Below, one piece after another: positions 6,302 to 8,980 of a stretch of DNA of 8,980 nucleotides; the first letter of the stretch is position 1, and each line of letters begins with the position of its first letter. The DNA is from an uncultured Verrucomicrobiota bacterium. Its GTDB lineage: Bacteria > Verrucomicrobiota > Verrucomicrobiia > Chthoniobacterales > SZAS-18. Under the pieces are notes generated by a model. That model did no database searches. It was given only the letters and a program-made list of their open reading frames with translations, and was not told the origin of the DNA. The translations under genes were made by a program, and so were the position numbers. The DNA lies in NCBI GenBank assembly GCA_937873255.1, contig CALMVM010000324.1:13857-22836 (forward strand), written 5' to 3'.

Positions 6302-6619
6302 ATGGTACACCACATCGTTCTCTGCAAGTTGAACGAGGGCCTGGGCGACGCGCAGGTGGAGTGGGTCATCCGCCAGTCGCGCATTCGCCTGCTCAAGATC
6401 GCGGAGGTCCGCGCGATCAAGTGCGGCAAGCGCATCGAGAACGGCAACGGCTGGGGCTTCTTTTTTTCCGCCGATTACGAGTCCATGGACAAGATGGCGC
6501 TCGGGCATGCTGACCCGGTGTACCGCAAATTTCTGTCCGACGTGGTCGCCCCGCACGTCCGCGAGCAAATGGCGCTCACCTACGAGATGGAGCCGGGCAA
6601 GGACACGCGCTATTCCTGA
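6302..6619 (+). CDS. Dabb-family (stress-responsive alpha-beta barrel) protein
   Basis: This 105-residue protein fits the Dabb family (Pfam PF07876), small dimeric ferredoxin-like barrels. It opens with the usual first strand MVHHIVLCKLNEG (1-13). A helix follows at about 14-33, then a strand (EVRAIKCGK, 35-43), the polar ENGNGWGFFFSADYESMD (46-63), and the final helix and strand with HADPVYRKFLSDVVAPHV (69-86). Family members range from stress proteins to polyketide cyclases and monooxygenase-like enzymes, so no reaction can be assigned. I set the start at ATG 6302 because family members begin right at the first strand, but a better SD supports ATG 6248. The gene is 64 bases after nuoA and ends 11 bases from the convergent GT5-like gene. 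Its link to respiration is unknown. Confidence 0.8.
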   Translation: MVHHIVLCKLNEGLGDAQVEWVIRQSRIRLLKIAEVRAIKCGKRIENGNGWGFFFSADYESMDKMALGHADPVYRKFLSDVVAPHVREQMALTYEMEPGKDTRYS

Positions 6620-6620
6620 A

Positions 6621-6644
6621 GCCCGCCGCTCTATCGCGGCAGGC
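6621..6644. repeat. Hairpin at the junction of convergent genes
   Basis: GCCCGCCGC (6621-6629) and GCGGCAGGC (6636-6644) form eight base pairs with one mismatch around a 6-base loop, TCTATC. The hairpin starts one base after the Dabb stop and overlaps the last codons of the convergent GT5-like gene. No T-run follows on either strand, so if it ends transcription it is atypical; it could instead protect 3' ends or block convergent readthrough. Confidence 0.35.
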
Positions 6645-8079
6645 GGTTGTAGAGGGCGACATATTCGGCGGCCGTCCGGGCCCAGGTGAATTTCCCGGCG
6701 TGGATCATCGCCCGCTGACGCAGCGATTCCCAATTCTCGGCAGACTCCATCAGAGCGGGAGCACGGTGCGCGAGCGTGTCGAAGAGCGCGGCGCGCGTGT
6801 TCTGGTAGAACACTAGGCCGAACCCGGTATCCGTCCCCGGTTGGAAATCGCCGGCGATCTCCCGCAGACCCGAATGCGCGCGTGCGATGGGCAGCGTGCC
6901 GTACTTCAAGCCACGCAGATAAGCCTGCGTCGAATGCAGGTCGCCACCGAGGAGAAGCTGGAAATCCGCCCCGGCGAGCGCGAGGTGCCTGAGCCGTTCG
7001 TCGGGATCGCGGACGAGAGCGAACCGGGCGGGGTGCTTGCGCGCGGCCGTCTCGAAGGCAATCGCCGCCGGCAGGTGCGCGGGGAGGCCACCGAGGGTGA
7101 TGAAGCGCACATCGGTGGCGAGGAGTTGATCCGAGTGGCCGGCGAGCAATTCGAGCAGCGGACGATCCTGCGCGGCGGCGAGATCAAGCAGGAACACCGG
7201 GCCGGAGGCATTTTTGGCAAGGCCAAGTTGACCGAGCAGGAGGTTGCGGCTGGCGAGCTTGCCCGCAAGATTCGAGGGCTGGAAGCGTTTGGTGAGGAGG
7301 GGGTCCTTCGCCGGATTCCATGTCCGCTCGTCGAGGCCGAGGGGGATGCCGTGCAATTTACCGGCGTTTTCGCGCAATACGGCGTCGAGACCGCCACCGT
7401 GGTCAGCCGTCTGTAACGCGCCGCGCTCCAGTTCGCCTTCGACCACGAGGGCGGAAGCCGCGAGAAGACCGCTTTTGAGGAAATTCAGGCGGCCGTAGAA
7501 CTCCACGCCCGTCGGTCGGAAATGTTCCCAGCCAAGATTCAGCAAGTTGAAATCCTCAATGGGAAAACTGCCTTGCGCGGACGGGTCGCTGACCGTCAGG
7601 ACGCTGGCGAAGGGCAGATGCTGGGTTTTGAAAAAGAGCGGGGCGAGCGCGCCGGGCCAATCCTGGATTTGGAGGATATCCGGCGCGGGGTTCAGGCGGC
7701 GGGCGAGTTCGACGACGAGCTTCGAGAACAACACGGCGGCCGGCGCGTCCATGTGAGCCGCTCCCGGCGCGGTCTCCGCCAATCGGCCGAACGTCGCCTC
7801 GTGACGGAAAAGAAACATCTGAAGCCCGTCGACCGTGCGCGCCTCGCCGACCTGGACCGTGACCCGTTCGTGACCGAGCGGGACGCTGATCTGCACGCCG
7901 GTCGTCTTGATTTTCAGCGCCGTCGATTTTTCGATGGCCGGCAGCAGCGGGCCGACGACGCTGACCTCGTGGCCCGCGCGCTGGAAGGCCAACGGCAGGT
8001 TAAGTACGGCGGCGGCCTCGTTTTGCGCGTCGGCGGAGATCAGCGGCGTCAGGTCACTGGCGGCGACGAGAATTTTCAT
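6631..8079 (-). CDS. Glycogen-synthase-like GT5 protein with degenerate catalytic motifs
   Basis: The 482-residue length matches bacterial glycogen synthase GlgA (about 477-490). Scaffold blocks are kept: MKILVAASDLTPL (1-13), GHEVSVVGP (36-44), VEFYGRLNFLKSGLLAASAL (192-211), GGGLDAVL (228-235), GIPLGLDERTWNPAKD (244-259) and LKYGTLPIA with SGLREI (391-408). Positions known to be needed in GlgA are replaced. K-T-G-G-L near residue 15 reads ISADAQ; the histidine of I-H-N-x-A-Y-Q-G reads serine (S164); R-x4-K of the R-L-x-x-Q-K-G block reads L-A-A-A-Q-D-R (300-306); and S-R-F-E-P-C-G-L reads GGDLHSTQ (378-385), so the catalytic glutamate is leucine. The frame is intact over its full length, so this is not simple decay. 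It is probably an inactive paralogue, or a transferase with another donor. The ATG at 8079 matches the GlgA N-terminus; no SD is seen. It lies 76 bases after nagA. Confidence 0.8.
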   Translation of the reverse strand: MKILVAASDLTPLISADAQNEAAAVLNLPLAFQRAGHEVSVVGPLLPAIEKSTALKIKTTGVQISVPLGHERVTVQVGEARTVDGLQMFLFRHEATFGRLAETAPGAAHMDAPAAVLFSKLVVELARRLNPAPDILQIQDWPGALAPLFFKTQHLPFASVLTVSDPSAQGSFPIEDFNLLNLGWEHFRPTGVEFYGRLNFLKSGLLAASALVVEGELERGALQTADHGGGLDAVLRENAGKLHGIPLGLDERTWNPAKDPLLTKRFQPSNLAGKLASRNLLLGQLGLAKNASGPVFLLDLAAAQDRPLLELLAGHSDQLLATDVRFITLGGLPAHLPAAIAFETAARKHPARFALVRDPDERLRHLALAGADFQLLLGGDLHSTQAYLRGLKYGTLPIARAHSGLREIAGDFQPGTDTGFGLVFYQNTRAALFDTLAHRAPALMESAENWESLRQRAMIHAGKFTWARTAAEYVALYNRLPR

Positions 8080-8109
8080 GGGCGGGAATCTAGGAAAATG
8101 CCGCGCGGA

Positions 8110-8138
8110 TGCAAAGCCGGAAGAACGCGTCGTGTCAA
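8110..8138 (-). promoter_or_regulatory. Candidate promoter for the GT5-like gene
   Basis: Read on the minus strand, a perfect TTGACA (8138-8133) lies in the gap between nagA and the GT5-like gene. Seventeen bases later is TTTGCA (8115-8110), a poor -10; a one-base shift gives TTGCAT, equally weak. The leader would be about 25 bases. If real, the GT5-like gene can be expressed apart from nagA. Confidence 0.35.
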
Positions 8139-8155
8139 AACCGGACCAGACCCAA

Positions 8156-8980
8156 TCAGAATCGGTCCGCACGGTAAGCGCAGTTGCCGCCGATGTACGT
8201 GGCGGCGACTTCCAACGCGTCGGTCAAAAGCGCGAGATCGGCCTGGAGCCCGGGGACAAGCCGGCCGCGTTCATTATCTTGGCGCAACGCGGCGGCGGGG
8301 TTCAGGCTGGCCATGCGCACCGCTTCGTGCAGGGGGACGCCGACGGTTCGCACGAGGCAGCGCACGCCCTCGATCATCGTGGAAACACTTCCCGCCAACG
8401 CCGCGCCGTCCGTGGTCATGCCGACCCCCTCGCGTACGACGCAGTCGCGTCCCGCGAGCCGGTACGCCGCGCCCTCCGGCAGGCCCGCGCCCGCGCTCGC
8501 GTCCGTGACGAGGCAGCTCCCGTCCCGGCCCTTGGCGCGGTAGAGCATCCGCATGAGGGTGGGGGAGACATGCCGGCCGTCGGCGATCAGTTCGCAGCGA
8601 ATGCCGGGCTCGGCGAGGGCGTATTCGAGCAAGCCCGCCACCCGGAAGGCTCCGCGCCTGCGCGCACCCGACATGGCGTTGAACACGTGCGTGACCTGCG
8701 ACATCCCACGCGCGTGGGCGGCGGCGGCTTCCTCGTCCCACGCGTCGCTGTGGCCTCCGCTGGCAATGACGCCGCGTTCGGCCAAACGCCCGATGAGATC
8801 GAGCGCCTCGGGGAGTTCGGGCGCAAACGTCATTTGGGTCATCACGTCCGCGAAGTCGAGAAGGCGCTCCACGTCGTCGTCGGCTGGATTCCGGATCAGG
8901 CTCAAAGAATGAACGCCCGCCTTGGTCGCCGCCAAAAATGGCCCCTCGCCGTGGATGCCGAGCAACGCCGCCCCGCCGGT
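8156..8980 (-). CDS. nagA: N-acetylglucosamine-6-phosphate deacetylase, C-terminal part
   Basis: NagA hydrolyses N-acetylglucosamine 6-phosphate to glucosamine 6-phosphate and acetate in amino-sugar and cell-wall recycling. The frame is open from the right edge to a TGA at 8156-8158, giving the last 274 residues; the N-terminus is outside the window. Within this fragment the amidohydrolase signature is complete: GIHGEGPF (8-15, metal-binding glutamate), GGHSDA (75-80, metal histidine H77), THVFNAM (97-103, metal histidine H98 and substrate-contacting N-A), IADGRHVSP (132-140) and LVTDASAGAG (157-166, catalytic aspartate D160). LAGSVSTM (195-202), NPAAALR (227-233) and the closing GRLVPGLQADLALL (239-252) complete the pattern. 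The active site looks intact. A TTG at 8965 is inside the gene and not its start. The GT5-like gene follows on the same strand. Confidence 0.96.
   Translation of the reverse strand, partial: TGGAALLGIHGEGPFLAATKAGVHSLSLIRNPADDDVERLLDFADVMTQMTFAPELPEALDLIGRLAERGVIASGGHSDAWDEEAAAAHARGMSQVTHVFNAMSGARRRGAFRVAGLLEYALAEPGIRCELIADGRHVSPTLMRMLYRAKGRDGSCLVTDASAGAGLPEGAAYRLAGRDCVVREGVGMTTDGAALAGSVSTMIEGVRCLVRTVGVPLHEAVRMASLNPAAALRQDNERGRLVPGLQADLALLTDALEVAATYIGGNCAYRADRF

Noticed and set aside
6631..8172. A longer form of the GT5-like protein starting at 8172
   Set aside because: The extra 31 residues have no family match, would fill the intergenic gap, and MKILVAASDL at 8079 is the normal GT5 N-terminus.
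7522..8508. A 328-residue plus-strand frame opposite the GT5-like and nagA genes
   Set aside because: It has low-complexity Arg-rich sequence and spans the intergenic gap between two recognised genes on the other strand.
1..8980. Search for tRNA or rRNA genes, CRISPR arrays, insertion sequences, and defence or phage genes
   Set aside because: Intergenic gaps are at most about 130 bases, with no cloverleaf-like or regularly spaced repeats seen. Every substantial frame was assigned to a housekeeping or hypothetical protein.

Overview
The window is GC-rich bacterial DNA (roughly 62-64 % by eye) packed with protein-coding genes. I see no RNA genes, mobile elements, CRISPR arrays or phage genes. 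The gene content suggests a Verrucomicrobiota bacterium, perhaps an Opitutae member, with Planctomycetota as an alternative. The hints are a large DUF3352-like membrane-anchored protein, several lineage-type hypothetical proteins, an isolated nuoA, and many starts without a clear Shine-Dalgarno (SD) sequence. This is inference; no rRNA or marker alignment was possible.

Layout. (1) Positions 1-186, plus strand: the C-terminal end of a CobW/COG0523 GTPase. (2) Positions 220-3422, minus strand: a run transcribed right to left. It holds a two-segment membrane protein, ruvA (Holliday-junction branch migration), an ATP-grasp-like protein of unknown function, and a DUF3445 protein (heme-dependent oxidative N-demethylase family). 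The last two overlap by 14 bases. (3) Positions 3423-3552: a divergent intergenic region with a 7-bp inverted repeat around a TTGACA box. (4) Positions 3553-6619, plus strand: the DUF3352-like protein, a small basic winged-helix-like protein with a nearly leaderless promoter, nuoA (respiratory complex I) directly behind a terminator-like hairpin, and a Dabb-family alpha-beta barrel protein. (5) Positions 6631-8980, minus strand: a glycogen-synthase-like (GT5) protein that has lost the hallmark catalytic motifs, preceded by nagA (N-acetylglucosamine-6-phosphate deacetylase), which runs off the right edge.

How the genes relate. Most neighbours are housekeeping genes with no obvious shared pathway. 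Two pairs may be functional units. One is the overlapping ATP-grasp-like and DUF3445 genes, which lack the reductase partners known for the characterised N-demethylase. The other is nagA with the degenerate GT5 protein, which could tie amino-sugar catabolism to polysaccharide metabolism or its regulation. The degenerate GT5 protein is the most unusual item. It keeps the family's length and scaffold motifs, but the lysine-glycine, histidine, arginine/lysine and glutamate positions needed for ADP-glucose transfer are all replaced. I found no defence, mobile or CRISPR-like system.
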